Shown here one piece after another: positions 1 through 8,219 of a stretch of 64,000 nucleotides of DNA. Source of the DNA: Ornithinibacillus scapharcae TW25 (GTDB lineage: Bacteria > Bacillota > Bacilli > Bacillales > Amphibacillaceae); the NCBI RefSeq assembly GCF_000190475.1, contig NZ_AEWH01000071.1, forward strand, positions 1 to 64,000, in the 5' to 3' direction. Position 1 is the first letter of the stretch, and the number at the start of each line of letters is the position of its first letter. The position numbers and the translations under genes are program-made. The notes under the pieces are model-generated. The model was not told the origin of the DNA. It ran no database searches and saw only the letters and a program-made list of their open reading frames with translations.

Positions 1-69
1 GAACCCACTTACTCCACCCCCTCTCAAGAACACGATGATAAGCTCCAATTGAGTGAGTTTGTCTATTGA
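1..69 (+). CDS. Possible 3' end of a plus-strand gene entering from the left edge
   Basis: Frame 1 is open from the window edge to a TGA at 67-69 and gives 22 hydrophilic residues ending in LSEFVY. The composition looks like a protein C-terminus, and the hairpin at 84-116 would follow it directly. Too little is present to name a family, and chance openness over 66 bases is quite possible. Confidence 0.25.
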   Translation, partial: EPTYSTPSQEHDDKLQLSEFVY

Positions 70-83
70 AGATGAGAAGGACC

Positions 84-116
84 AAAAAAGGGCAGCTCCT
101 CACAGGAGTCTGCCCT
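84..116 (-). terminator. Rho-independent terminator of the subtilase gene
   Basis: Read on the minus strand, a GGGCAG/CTGCCC-based stem with an inner CTCCT/AGGAG pairing is followed by a run of six T. It lies just past the stop codon of the protease gene. The plus strand side ends in a TC-rich tract, so weak bidirectional use is possible. Confidence 0.8.
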
Positions 117-130
117 CTCTTCTAAATTCC

Positions 131-3100
131 TTATCTCTTACCTTTATGTTTTTCTTTATGCTTATCTTTTAAGTTTTTATGCTTCCCTTTTCCTTTGCCT
201 TTAGGTCCTAGCACATTCTCTTCTGCAAAGTTTCCAGCATTATCTTCTACATAAACGGTAACAACTGAGCTTGGGTGGATATTTTTAAGCTTATATTGTT
301 CCACATCTGTCATAACACCAGTGACATCTTTTCCATTAACGAAAATCTGCCAAGCTGCTACTCCACTACCTTTATTATCGGAAACAGCTACTGTTAGCTC
401 GCGTTTTCCACGTTTTATGTCAGCTTTCACATCAGGCTCATCTGTGTCTAGTAAAACTGGGAGTTTAATAGAGTCTTTCTTAGCTCCATCCCAATCGATT
501 TCACCTACGGCTTGTAAGTAATACAAACCATCTTTAACCTTTTTACCACGCTTATCTTTTCCATCCCACATCCAGTTGGAGGAAATCTTGTAATGACTAC
601 CGCGGCCACTATCATAATAATCTTTTCTTAAGAAGGATTCTGTTGCAATGGTATCAACAACTTTTCCTTTTGAATCTAACACATTAAATGTAACTTCTTC
701 TGCATTACGCAAGAGCGATAGAGCTAATCCAGCGTCATCTAGATATCCATCACCATTTGGTGAGAATGCTATTTTTGCAGGGTCATAGGAATCAGTTGCG
801 GCATCATATCCTAAGTGTCCGAAGTCTCCTCCACCAAGAGAAGTTACAACACCTGTTACACCGTAAAATGATAGATCATCCCACATAGGCAGGTCAAAGA
901 TTGGAGCAGCATCCCACTCACCTTTGAAGCCAGCGTATGGTACCGTAAGAGTTGGATTTTTATCAGTAGGGTCAACTAATGTAACAAATCCTTCTAACCA
1001 GTAACCATTTTCAAAATATGACTTCAAGTCAGCATCCCAATCGCTCACATCGATTGTTACTTTAAATGAAACAGATCCATTTGCAGGAACTTCGACTGTG
1101 CTGACTGCTTGTCCATTTACTGTTGCAACTTGGCCTAGGTCAAGTGATCCGAAATCATTTGGTACCGTTACATAGACATTTCCTGCATTAACAGGGACAT
1201 CCGAAAGTGCATTAGCACTTACTTCATAGCTAGCTGCTTCATCAGAGAAGTTTTTCGCTGTTAAATTAAAGGAAACTGTATTCTTAGTAATCTCTTTTAA
1301 TGCTACCTTTGATTCGTCCGTATTGGACTCTGTTACAACAACAGGAGTACTTAATGCTGCATGCAATTGCATAAGTCCAGCACCTTGACGACGTGGTGAA
1401 ACATCTACTCCCTCTAATTCTACTGGAACAGAAGTATTCATTAATAGTTTCTTAGCAAGCTCTACACGATCTCTTCCTTCATAACCGAACTCCTCATCAA
1501 CACGTTGCATTACTAGCGCACTACCACCAGATACGTGTGGAGCAGCCATGGATGTACCACTCTTAATACCATACTCTCCATTGTTGATTGTGGAGTAAAT
1601 TTGTCCACCAGGAGCAGTGATTTCCGGTTTGAAATCAAGGTTAGGTGTTAACCCCCAAGACGTGAATGCGCTCATCTTCCCTGCTTCTGTGTTTGGAACT
1701 GCTGTTTTACCACCTGAAAATGTTACTGTTGCAGTTTGACCATTTCTCAATGCTTCAGCAAGTGCATCCCCATCGACTTTTGCTAGGAATAATTGTGGAA
1801 TCACAATTGCAGGATCAGTAGCCATATTAATCATGCCATCTGTATTGTTATAGACGATAACCCCGGCTGCACCTGCAGCTTGTGCGTTAAGTGCTTTTGT
1901 AACAAAGTCTAATTCGCCACGCTGTACTAAAGCAAATTTGCCTTCTACGTCTTTCCCTTCAAAATCTGCAGGATGTCCAAGTCCAGCTTCTACTAATTCC
2001 ACTGTAGTGCCAACAGTTGGAGCAACTGCTCCTGCTGACATAAATCCTGCAGCTATTTGCTCACCGCCATTGATTGCATAAGTTAGTTCATCAACAGAAG
2101 TGAAGCTGTTTTCAAATGAAGCAACTTGTAAGGAATCATACGAAACCCCTGGTGACCCATTGACACCATAATCCGGATTCGATGCATATGGATAGAAGAA
2201 ACCATCTCCATAAAGATTAGAGTTCCCTGCAGAAATTGCCATCATAATTCCATTGTCAACCGCACGAGAAACAGCCTGTTGATCTGGAGAATCATGTGTT
2301 ACAAATCCAGCTGGGGCACCTAAACTCATATTTAGTACATCCGCTCCTAATTTGATTGCATCATCAATTGCAGCGATATAAATATCACTATATGTTCCAC
2401 CAATAGCAGGATCATTACTGAATACCTTTAAGTTTAGTATTTGTGCTTCTGGCGCGATACCAACAATACCGCCATTATCTTCATCACCATTTGCACCAAC
2501 TGTACCAGCTACGTGCATACCATGTGCACCTGAGCTACCATTAAAGTCAGTGTATTCATGGTTTTTATCATAGTAGTTATAACCATAAGGTACTTTTTCT
2601 GTATAATAACGTCCAGGTAAACCTTCTTCTGTAATTACCTGATTCACTTCTTGTTCACTTAATGCTGCCTCCGTATCTGCTGGTAGCACTAAATCTTGGT
2701 GGTCATGGTCAACACCAGAGTCGATTACCCCGATTACCATGCCTTCCCCTTTATAGCCATAGTCATTCCAAGCTTGTTGCGCTTGAACTAACTCTTTACT
2801 ATAAGCCATATCTGGTTTTACAATTGGCTTTTCATATAAAGTAGAAATAACAACATTTTTTACATTAGGAAGTTCTTTAATTGCTTCAATATCGCCTGCT
2901 TTTACCTCAGCACTAAAGCCATTCACAACAGCATCAAATTCCTGGAGGTATTTTGCATCAATCTTTTTATCCTTCATTGCTTTTTTTGCTGAGTTTTTCT
3001 TTGCTTTCGCCTCGTTTAGAAGCTTCTTCTTCTCAGCTACGCTTAAGTCACCAAACTTAACTCCTTTTTTGGTAGCCTGTTCAATCGGTGCTTCACCATC

Positions 3101-3274
3101 CATCTCGACAGTGACACGAACGACTTGGTTTGGATCGATTGTTTCTACTAATTCATCAGAAAGACTTCCCTTCTGAAGATTGCTATTAACGACAATGTTT
3201 CCAGGTGCAGCAAAGGAAACAGAACTGAACGCTAATAGAAAAATTACGAATAATACCGAAATCCTCTTAAGCAT
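131..3274 (-). CDS. Secreted S8 subtilisin-like protease with PA domain (Vpr/lactocepin type)
   Basis: This is a 1047-residue extracellular serine endopeptidase. A signal peptide (residues 1-22, cut near SFA-APG) is followed by an inhibitor-I9-type propeptide (about 45-150). The peptidase S8 domain has Asp185 in VIDSGVD, His251 in GAHGMHVAGT, the oxyanion Asn351 in SAGNSN and Ser575 in SGTSMAAPH. A protease-associated (PA) domain is inserted at about 400-525, between His and Ser, as in Vpr and cell-envelope proteinases. Beyond 620 come Fn3-like regions and a segment with FSPNGDG at about 840 that resembles FlgD-type Ig folds of lactocepins. The C-terminus is a Lys/Gly/His-rich basic tail that may bind wall polymers. 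It is longer than B. subtilis Vpr and has no LPxTG anchor. The ATG start has an AGAGGAGGAAG ribosome binding site. Role, inferred: extracellular protein degradation for nutrition. Confidence 0.93.
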   Translation of the reverse strand: MLKRISVLFVIFLLAFSSVSFAAPGNIVVNSNLQKGSLSDELVETIDPNQVVRVTVEMDGEAPIEQATKKGVKFGDLSVAEKKKLLNEAKAKKNSAKKAMKDKKIDAKYLQEFDAVVNGFSAEVKAGDIEAIKELPNVKNVVISTLYEKPIVKPDMAYSKELVQAQQAWNDYGYKGEGMVIGVIDSGVDHDHQDLVLPADTEAALSEQEVNQVITEEGLPGRYYTEKVPYGYNYYDKNHEYTDFNGSSGAHGMHVAGTVGANGDEDNGGIVGIAPEAQILNLKVFSNDPAIGGTYSDIYIAAIDDAIKLGADVLNMSLGAPAGFVTHDSPDQQAVSRAVDNGIMMAISAGNSNLYGDGFFYPYASNPDYGVNGSPGVSYDSLQVASFENSFTSVDELTYAINGGEQIAAGFMSAGAVAPTVGTTVELVEAGLGHPADFEGKDVEGKFALVQRGELDFVTKALNAQAAGAAGVIVYNNTDGMINMATDPAIVIPQLFLAKVDGDALAEALRNGQTATVTFSGGKTAVPNTEAGKMSAFTSWGLTPNLDFKPEITAPGGQIYSTINNGEYGIKSGTSMAAPHVSGGSALVMQRVDEEFGYEGRDRVELAKKLLMNTSVPVELEGVDVSPRRQGAGLMQLHAALSTPVVVTESNTDESKVALKEITKNTVSFNLTAKNFSDEAASYEVSANALSDVPVNAGNVYVTVPNDFGSLDLGQVATVNGQAVSTVEVPANGSVSFKVTIDVSDWDADLKSYFENGYWLEGFVTLVDPTDKNPTLTVPYAGFKGEWDAAPIFDLPMWDDLSFYGVTGVVTSLGGGDFGHLGYDAATDSYDPAKIAFSPNGDGYLDDAGLALSLLRNAEEVTFNVLDSKGKVVDTIATESFLRKDYYDSGRGSHYKISSNWMWDGKDKRGKKVKDGLYYLQAVGEIDWDGAKKDSIKLPVLLDTDEPDVKADIKRGKRELTVAVSDNKGSGVAAWQIFVNGKDVTGVMTDVEQYKLKNIHPSSVVTVYVEDNAGNFAEENVLGPKGKGKGKHKNLKDKHKEKHKGKR

Positions 3275-3517
3275 TTCCTTCCTCCTCTATTAAAGTTTAA
3301 CTTCCTAATCTAAGTAATTCGTACCAACACTTTAGGCTAGTAATCTATTAACTTAGTATTACTAATGATAGATTTTTCTTAATTATTAGACAAGGTACTA
3401 AAGTCATGGGTCAATATATTTATTGATGATTCCGACTTTCACGAATTTTTTATTTTTAGTAGCATTTTAATAGCTCCCTTAATGAAGTGAATCCGCTTTA
3501 CAGATATGCTTTTATCA

Positions 3518-3546
3518 TTGTCGAGTCTAAATTCTTGTGCTATGAT
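3518..3546 (+). promoter_or_regulatory. Sigma-A type promoter of the proteolipid-like gene
   Basis: TTGTCG (3518-3523), a 17-base spacer and TATGAT (3541-3546) form a good sigma-A pair, followed by an AAAGGAGTG ribosome binding site and the TTG start at 3585. Confidence 0.6.
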
Positions 3547-3584
3547 ACCAATGAATTTTAATTTTCAGAAAGGAGTGCTTAAAA

Positions 3585-3992
3585 TTGGATAATGCTTACT
3601 ATTTTGCGTTTGCTGCCATTTTAGCTGTTATTTCGATATTATTAGTATTTAAGAAAAATGTGGATAAACTGAAGGAAAACCCTGAGGAGTATGGTAACAT
3701 TCAAACCAAGTTCTTTATTGGCGTAGCTATTGCGGAGACAATCCCGCTCATCCTAATCGTGTTTGGATTAATGAATGCTTCACCCGCTTCTTCTATGGAA
3801 GACCTATACATACCTGGTGCAATCGTTATCTTTTCTATGATTTTTGCCGCGTTCTTTATTTTTCTACAGCGTTCCGTTGGTGTTCCAGAAGAATCCAAAC
3901 AAAAAGTTACCCACTTTTCCATGCTTGTACTTATGTTGATTAATGCTATTCCGATAGTTTCGTTAGTAGGTTTGTTCATGATGATGCCCTAA
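3585..3992 (+). CDS. Four-helix membrane protein resembling a doubled F0 subunit c
   Basis: The 135-residue protein has four predicted membrane helices in two hairpins. Helix 2 reads FFIGVAIAETIPLI, very like the ion-carrying helix of ATP synthase subunit c, including a Glu at the right place. Helix 4 (LMLINAIPIVSLVG) aligns to the same pattern with Asn in place of Glu. Each hairpin has a short charged loop (around KENPEEYG and GVPEESK). The TTG start has a well placed AAAGGAGTG site 8 bases upstream and its own promoter. A terminator at 4004 makes it monocistronic. Similarity to subunit c is what I see; whether it belongs to any rotary ATPase is unknown, and no other ATPase gene is nearby. 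Confidence 0.7.
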   Translation: MDNAYYFAFAAILAVISILLVFKKNVDKLKENPEEYGNIQTKFFIGVAIAETIPLILIVFGLMNASPASSMEDLYIPGAIVIFSMIFAAFFIFLQRSVGVPEESKQKVTHFSMLVLMLINAIPIVSLVGLFMMMP

Positions 3993-4003
3993 TTACAAGA
4001 CAT

Positions 4004-4033
4004 AAGGACCTCCCGAATTGGAGGTCCTTTTCT
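4004..4033 (+). terminator. Terminator after the proteolipid-like gene
   Basis: A perfect ten-base stem AAGGACCTCC/GGAGGTCCTT with a CGAATT loop is followed by TTTTC. It shows that the next gene does not begin as far upstream as its open frame would allow. Confidence 0.85.
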
Positions 4034-4119
4034 TGGTTCGAATTATGCACCAAGTATTTTTTCCTTCTCTCGAATCCCTCTCCCTTTCATCTCAACGAAA
4101 TCCAGACTATAATAAGGTA

Positions 4120-4893
4120 ATGAAATTACAGTTCGGGGTTGATGACATCTTGGAAAAAAATGAACAAGTAACGAAAATATGCATGCTTGCTGGCAAGATT
4201 ATGCTAGAGAGTAGTGCGGAAACATACCGGGTGGAGGATACGATGAATCGGATTGCTCGAGCAGCTGGTATTGAAAGTTCGCAAAGCTATGCTACACCTA
4301 CCGGAATCAACTTTTCAGTAGACCAGGCTGGGACTGCAAATATGATGCGAATTGAAAGAAGAACAACGGACTTGAATAAAATTGCTCAAGTGAATCATAT
4401 CTCACGACAGATTGCAGCTGGAGATATTAATTTAGATGAAGCACTCGAGGCGTTAATAATACTAGAAAAGCGACCATTTACCTATTCTAGTAAAATAATG
4501 ATTCTTATTGCCGCCATAGCTAGTGGCTGTTTTACAATCATGTTTGGAGGAATTTGGGCTGACTTCCTTCCATCCCTCGTAACAGGCGGGATTGGATTTC
4601 TCGTGTTTTTGTGGTTTGATAAATTGGTGGAAATTCGATTTATTTCGGAATTCGTGGCTTCGTTTATTATCGGATTAATCGCCGTAGGGTTTGTAAGTAC
4701 TGGACTCGGGGATGAACTCGAGAAGATTATTATTGGAGCTGTTATGCCTCTCGTACCAGGTCTCCATATTACGAACGCAGTACGTGACCTTTTAGCAGGT
4801 CATTTAATTGCTGGTCTTTCCAAAGGGGCAGAAGCGATGCTAACCGCCTTTGCAATTGGTGCAGGGATTGCTGTAGTTTTAGCTTTTGTTTAG
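4120..4893 (+). CDS. ThrE/YjjP-type threonine/serine exporter, N-terminal component
   Basis: This belongs to the DUF1212/ThrE family: a soluble N-terminal part with the typical LAGKIMLESSAETYRVEDTM segment, then about five membrane helices in the C-terminal 130 residues, including VMPLVPGLHITNAVRDLL. The partner YjjB-like component is encoded at 7563-8014. In other Bacillaceae the two are adjacent; here an opposite-strand EAL gene separates them. The open frame extends upstream to 4018, but that part overlaps the preceding terminator. The ATG at 4120 has AAGG only two bases away, and a TATAAT at 4108-4113 would place the transcript start about there, so the TTG at 4150 (GGGG 11 bases upstream) is a real alternative. 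Exported substrate is inferred from the family only. Confidence 0.85.
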   Translation: MKLQFGVDDILEKNEQVTKICMLAGKIMLESSAETYRVEDTMNRIARAAGIESSQSYATPTGINFSVDQAGTANMMRIERRTTDLNKIAQVNHISRQIAAGDINLDEALEALIILEKRPFTYSSKIMILIAAIASGCFTIMFGGIWADFLPSLVTGGIGFLVFLWFDKLVEIRFISEFVASFIIGLIAVGFVSTGLGDELEKIIIGAVMPLVPGLHITNAVRDLLAGHLIAGLSKGAEAMLTAFAIGAGIAVVLAFV

Positions 4894-4978
4894 ATAAAAT
4901 GAAATTGAAAAACACGATTAGATTCGCTCGTGCTACTACTATAAATGGGGAACAATTCTATACTTTTTCAATTTACGA

Positions 4979-5011
4979 TGAAAGGGTCTGACCAAGATTG
5001 GTTACAGACCC
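4979..5011. terminator. Shared terminator hairpin between convergent genes
   Basis: An AAGGGTCTG/CAGACCCTT stem lies between the 3' ends of the exporter gene (plus) and the EAL gene (minus). The tails on both sides are only moderately T-rich, so it may work in both directions or be modest in either. Confidence 0.6.
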
Positions 5012-5021
5012 TTCCCCCTTA

Positions 5022-7205
5022 TTATTTCACATTCATTCGCCGGATCCGATCCTTTTCTATTTTTTCTGGATCTGGTTCTAATACGCCTTTTACTAATAAT
5101 CTTTCAAAATCCAACACCGGAACTGGACGAGAAAATAGATAACCTTGAATTAAATCACAGTGACGATTTTTCAGGAAACGATATTGACCATATTCCTCAA
5201 CGCCCTCCGCAATAATTCTCATGTTAAGCCCTCTTGCCATTTCCATAACAGAACCTACAATGATATTATCCCGTTCTACCTGGCCATCTTTACTCTGGAT
5301 GAACACCTGATCAATTTTCAATGTATCTGCTTGGTATTCACGCAGGTAATTTAACGAAGCGAAGCCAGTACCAAAATCATCAATGGCAACTCTGACTCCT
5401 AATTCTTTCAACTCTGCAAGTGTGGTAATAACGCCTTTTTCACTTTTTAATAGTGAGCCCTCCGTTATTTCAACACCTAAATATTCAGCTGGTATATGAT
5501 ATGCTTCTAGCTGGTCTCTCACATAATCTGTGAGGCCCTTTTTCATCAGTCGAATTGGCGATATATTAACGGATATTGGGATTAATTTTAATCCCTTATC
5601 TCGCCACTGTTTCATTTGGGAGCATGCTTCTTTAATTACCCAGTCACTGATATCACTAATGAGGTGGTTTTCCTCTGCAATCGGAATAAACTCTCCTGGT
5701 GAAATTAATCCCCACTTCTTATGATTCCAACGAATTAATGCCTCTGCCCCTTCTATTCTACCTGTTTGAGTTTCTACTAAAGGCTGATAATATAATTCGA
5801 AATCTTCTTTTTCCAGTGCTTCCACCATATCTTTTTCGATCATAAGCTTACGCTGAAATGCCGTATCCTTTGAATAGGAGTAGAGTCTATATGTGTTTCG
5901 CCCCGTCTTTTTAGCATGACTTAGTGCAGAATGGGCTTTGTCCATGAGACTTTCCTTTGTCTCGCCATCCTCTGGATACAGACTAACGCCAACACTAGAG
6001 GTCATATTAATCTCGTACTCCCCAATAGTTAGTGGCTTGCGAATATCTTGAATGAGTTCCTCGGTAAACTTCATGACACTATCTTTCGTCTCGTAATCCT
6101 CATAAAGAATAATAAAATCATTGCTTTTTAAGCGTGCCACAAAGCTGTTTTTTGGCAATAATTTATTCAGTCTTGTTCCAATTGAAATCAAAACTTCATC
6201 ACCAATTTGATACCCTAATGATCCGTTAATCACAGAGAAACGGTCTAAATTAAAAAACAACAGTGCGAATGGTTTCTTTGCTTGGAATAGGCTATCTAGC
6301 TTTTCATCTAAACTTCTTTGGTTTGGTAGGGTAGTCAGCAAATCATGATTGGCTGAATATTTCAGTTGTTCTTGAAGTCTTACATCATCTGTAATATCCG
6401 TCTGTACCCCAAAAATATGCGTAATTTTCCCATTCTCGTCGTAATATGGTGCTGTATGACATGTGAGCCACTTCTCAGTACCATCTAAACACCGGATACG
6501 ATAACGTATTAGAATCGATTCCCCGCTAGTAAGAATCTTCCTTGCTTCATCTCGCATATAACCCCTATCATCCGGGTGGACTACCGCTTCAATCACATCG
6601 TAAATATTCAGTTTTTCTCGATAAAAAACCTTCAATGGATATTGATATAAATCGGCCAAGCCTTTGGAAGCAAATGTCAGTTTCCCAGTGCTATATTCTA
6701 AAACCCAAACACCAATATGGAGATGGTCAAAAATAAGCTTATAGCTTTTGTTTTCATTTTGTAATCCTGCAAGTTCCTGCTTATGTACGGTAATATCTTG
6801 GATAACAATCCCGATACCATCCACTTTATCAGATTGGCTATGTAATGGAATCAGCATCATACTGTAGAAAATTCTTTTTCGTTTCACCTGGATCTCTAGG
6901 TGTTCTGTATTTCCACTCCGTGCATTTTCAAATGCTTTTTCAAGCTCTACATAGGACCTTTTTAAAAGAATACGCTTAAAATCGCCTATATTTTCTATAT
7001 GTATCAAGTTATCATTCTGATTTTTATTTATTGAACGCAACTCTCCATTTGCGGAGAACACCATAATAAAGTCCGCCGTGTTATTCCCCAGGGACGCATA
7101 ATAGCTGATTACTTTAGAAAGAGCGTCTTGACTAATATGGTTGTTGGAATTTTCTTGAAATAACAAACGTAACATATCTGATTCTGTCGAATTGTTCGTA
7201 GTCAT
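5022..7205 (-). CDS. PAS-PAS-GGDEF-EAL protein, probable c-di-GMP phosphodiesterase
   Basis: The 727-residue cytoplasmic signalling protein has PAS domains at about 40-140 and 155-275 (the second with a typical PAC end, FGVQTDITDD), GGDEF at about 282-445 and EAL at about 455-705. The GGDEF signature is degenerate: residues 359-363 read LKSND where RLGGDEF is expected, so cyclase activity is unlikely. The EAL domain keeps EAL (488-490), the DDFGTG loop and the KID lysine, so c-di-GMP hydrolysis is plausible, with the GGDEF part perhaps as a GTP sensor. No membrane helix is seen, so the signal sensed is cytoplasmic. The ATG start has an AAAGGAGAG site. It is inserted between two normally adjacent exporter genes. 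Confidence 0.92.
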   Translation of the reverse strand: MTTNNSTESDMLRLLFQENSNNHISQDALSKVISYYASLGNNTADFIMVFSANGELRSINKNQNDNLIHIENIGDFKRILLKRSYVELEKAFENARSGNTEHLEIQVKRKRIFYSMMLIPLHSQSDKVDGIGIVIQDITVHKQELAGLQNENKSYKLIFDHLHIGVWVLEYSTGKLTFASKGLADLYQYPLKVFYREKLNIYDVIEAVVHPDDRGYMRDEARKILTSGESILIRYRIRCLDGTEKWLTCHTAPYYDENGKITHIFGVQTDITDDVRLQEQLKYSANHDLLTTLPNQRSLDEKLDSLFQAKKPFALLFFNLDRFSVINGSLGYQIGDEVLISIGTRLNKLLPKNSFVARLKSNDFIILYEDYETKDSVMKFTEELIQDIRKPLTIGEYEINMTSSVGVSLYPEDGETKESLMDKAHSALSHAKKTGRNTYRLYSYSKDTAFQRKLMIEKDMVEALEKEDFELYYQPLVETQTGRIEGAEALIRWNHKKWGLISPGEFIPIAEENHLISDISDWVIKEACSQMKQWRDKGLKLIPISVNISPIRLMKKGLTDYVRDQLEAYHIPAEYLGVEITEGSLLKSEKGVITTLAELKELGVRVAIDDFGTGFASLNYLREYQADTLKIDQVFIQSKDGQVERDNIIVGSVMEMARGLNMRIIAEGVEEYGQYRFLKNRHCDLIQGYLFSRPVPVLDFERLLVKGVLEPDPEKIEKDRIRRMNVK

Positions 7206-7501
7206 GATAGCTCTCCTTTAAAAAGTCAGAATAGAAAATTTGCATTTGTTCTTTTGGAATCACTTACCTCAGAATAAGTAGGTGTTTGTGATTTAATAAC
7301 ATAATTCGTGTAACTATTGAACTAGTTTCCAAACTATTATTACCTTAAATTATAGTATAAAGGTCTTCTAATTCAAACAGTTTTCTAGTGAATCTTTCAC
7401 ATTTATACTTTTTCAAACACAAAACGTGTTATTTTCTTACAAAGTTCTGCATTTTCCCCAGTGTATTCCTGTTAATTTTGGATAAAGAAAGTATGGAGAG
7501 A
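7206..7501. other. AT-rich divergent intergenic region
   Basis: This spacer of about 300 bases lies between the EAL gene (minus) and the exporter C-component (plus). Apart from AT-rich tracts that could serve as minus-strand promoter elements (TATAGTATAAA around 7350) I see no gene, repeat or RNA structure. Confidence 0.4.
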
Positions 7502-7531
7502 TTGCAGTTAGTAGCCGTTTTCGTTTAGAAT
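7502..7531 (+). promoter_or_regulatory. Putative sigma-A promoter of the yjjB-like gene
   Basis: TTGCAG (7502-7507), an 18-base spacer and TAGAAT (7526-7531) are followed by a CGGAGG ribosome binding site and ATG at 7563. The sequence thus provides a complete initiation region for the full-length frame, not for the shorter open frame at 7658. Confidence 0.5.
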
Positions 7532-7562
7532 AGATTAATGTATCGATCGGAGGTCTGACAGA

Positions 7563-8014
7563 ATGGGAATTGTTGCCCAACTTATTACAAGCTTTATCGC
7601 ATCTGCAGGTTTTGGTATTTTATTTAATGCACCTAAAAAGTATTAATACAATGTGGTTTGAATGGAATGTTAGGATGGATTGTCTATTATGTCCTTGTTG
7701 AAAGAGGAATGGACCCTGTACCAGCAACCATTCTAGCGGCAATACTCGTTGCTATCATTAGCCGATTGTTCTCTAAGATGTATAAAACACCAATCATCAT
7801 ATTCAATGTATCCGGCATTATCCCACTTGTACCAGGAGGCATGGCTTATAATGCCATGCGCAGTTTTGTCGAAAACGACTATATGCAGGCTTTTGAATAC
7901 TCTGTAAAAGTCATGCTTTTAGCTGGCGGCATAGCCATGGGGCTGATGTTTTCAGAGGTAATTAATCAAATTATCCTGAAAACCGCTGGGAAGAAAAGTC
8001 GAACACAATTGTAG
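7563..8014 (+). pseudogene. ThrE/YjjB-type exporter C-terminal component, frameshifted
   Basis: This is the DUF3815/ThrE C-terminal component, partner of the gene at 4120. Translation from ATG 7563 (good GGAGG site) gives MGIVAQLITSFIASAGFGI through NAPKKY and then a stop. The family sequence continues in the -1 frame as LIQCGLNGMLGWIVYY and runs to TAG at 8014, including the family hallmark GIIPLVPGGMAYNAMR. One extra A in the A5 run at 7635-7639 restores a single frame. The rest of the protein is intact, so this is either a recent loss, a homopolymer sequencing error, or -1 slippage on T-AAA-AAG. The frame from 7658 alone would lack the first membrane segment. Confidence 0.8.
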
Positions 8015-8038
8015 TTGTTGCTACAATTGTGTTTTTTG
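8003..8038 (+). terminator. Terminator of the yjjB-like gene
   Basis: A perfect twelve-base stem ACACAATTGTAG/CTACAATTGTGT, followed by TTTTTTG, begins inside the end of the coding sequence and contains its TAG stop. Confidence 0.85.
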
Positions 8039-8045
8039 TTTGAAT

Positions 8046-8160
8046 GTGGGATGTTGTTTTGGGAGAGACTATGTTTTTCCATGCCGTCTATATCTACCTT
8101 GGGTGGGACTATGTTTTTCCATACCAGGACTATACCAACCACTCAAGGGACTATGCCTTT
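8046..8160. repeat. Array of GGGACTAT-type units, about 21 bp apart
   Basis: Degenerate units with core GGGACTATGTTTTTCC sit between the two terminators of convergent genes. The GACT (or variant) positions are near 8048, 8067, 8086, 8107, 8128 and 8149, giving steps of 19-21 bases. Two units share 14 or more bases, the others only the core. No open frame here looks real. Confidence 0.75.
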
Positions 8161-8184
8161 GAACTAAGCCTTCCTAAACAAACC

Positions 8185-8217
8185 AAAAAAGGGAAAGCCA
8201 TTCTCGATGGCATTCCC
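8185..8217 (-). terminator. Terminator of the CorC/HlyC-type gene
   Basis: On the minus strand GGGAATGCCAT pairs with ATGGCTTTCCC around a CGAGA loop and is followed by six T, immediately past the stop codon. Confidence 0.85.
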
Positions 8218-8219
8218 CT

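Noticed and set aside
4018-4119. Upstream extension of the ThrE-type exporter gene to 4018
   Set aside because: It would begin inside the preceding terminator and ahead of the putative promoter; the extra residues do not resemble the family.
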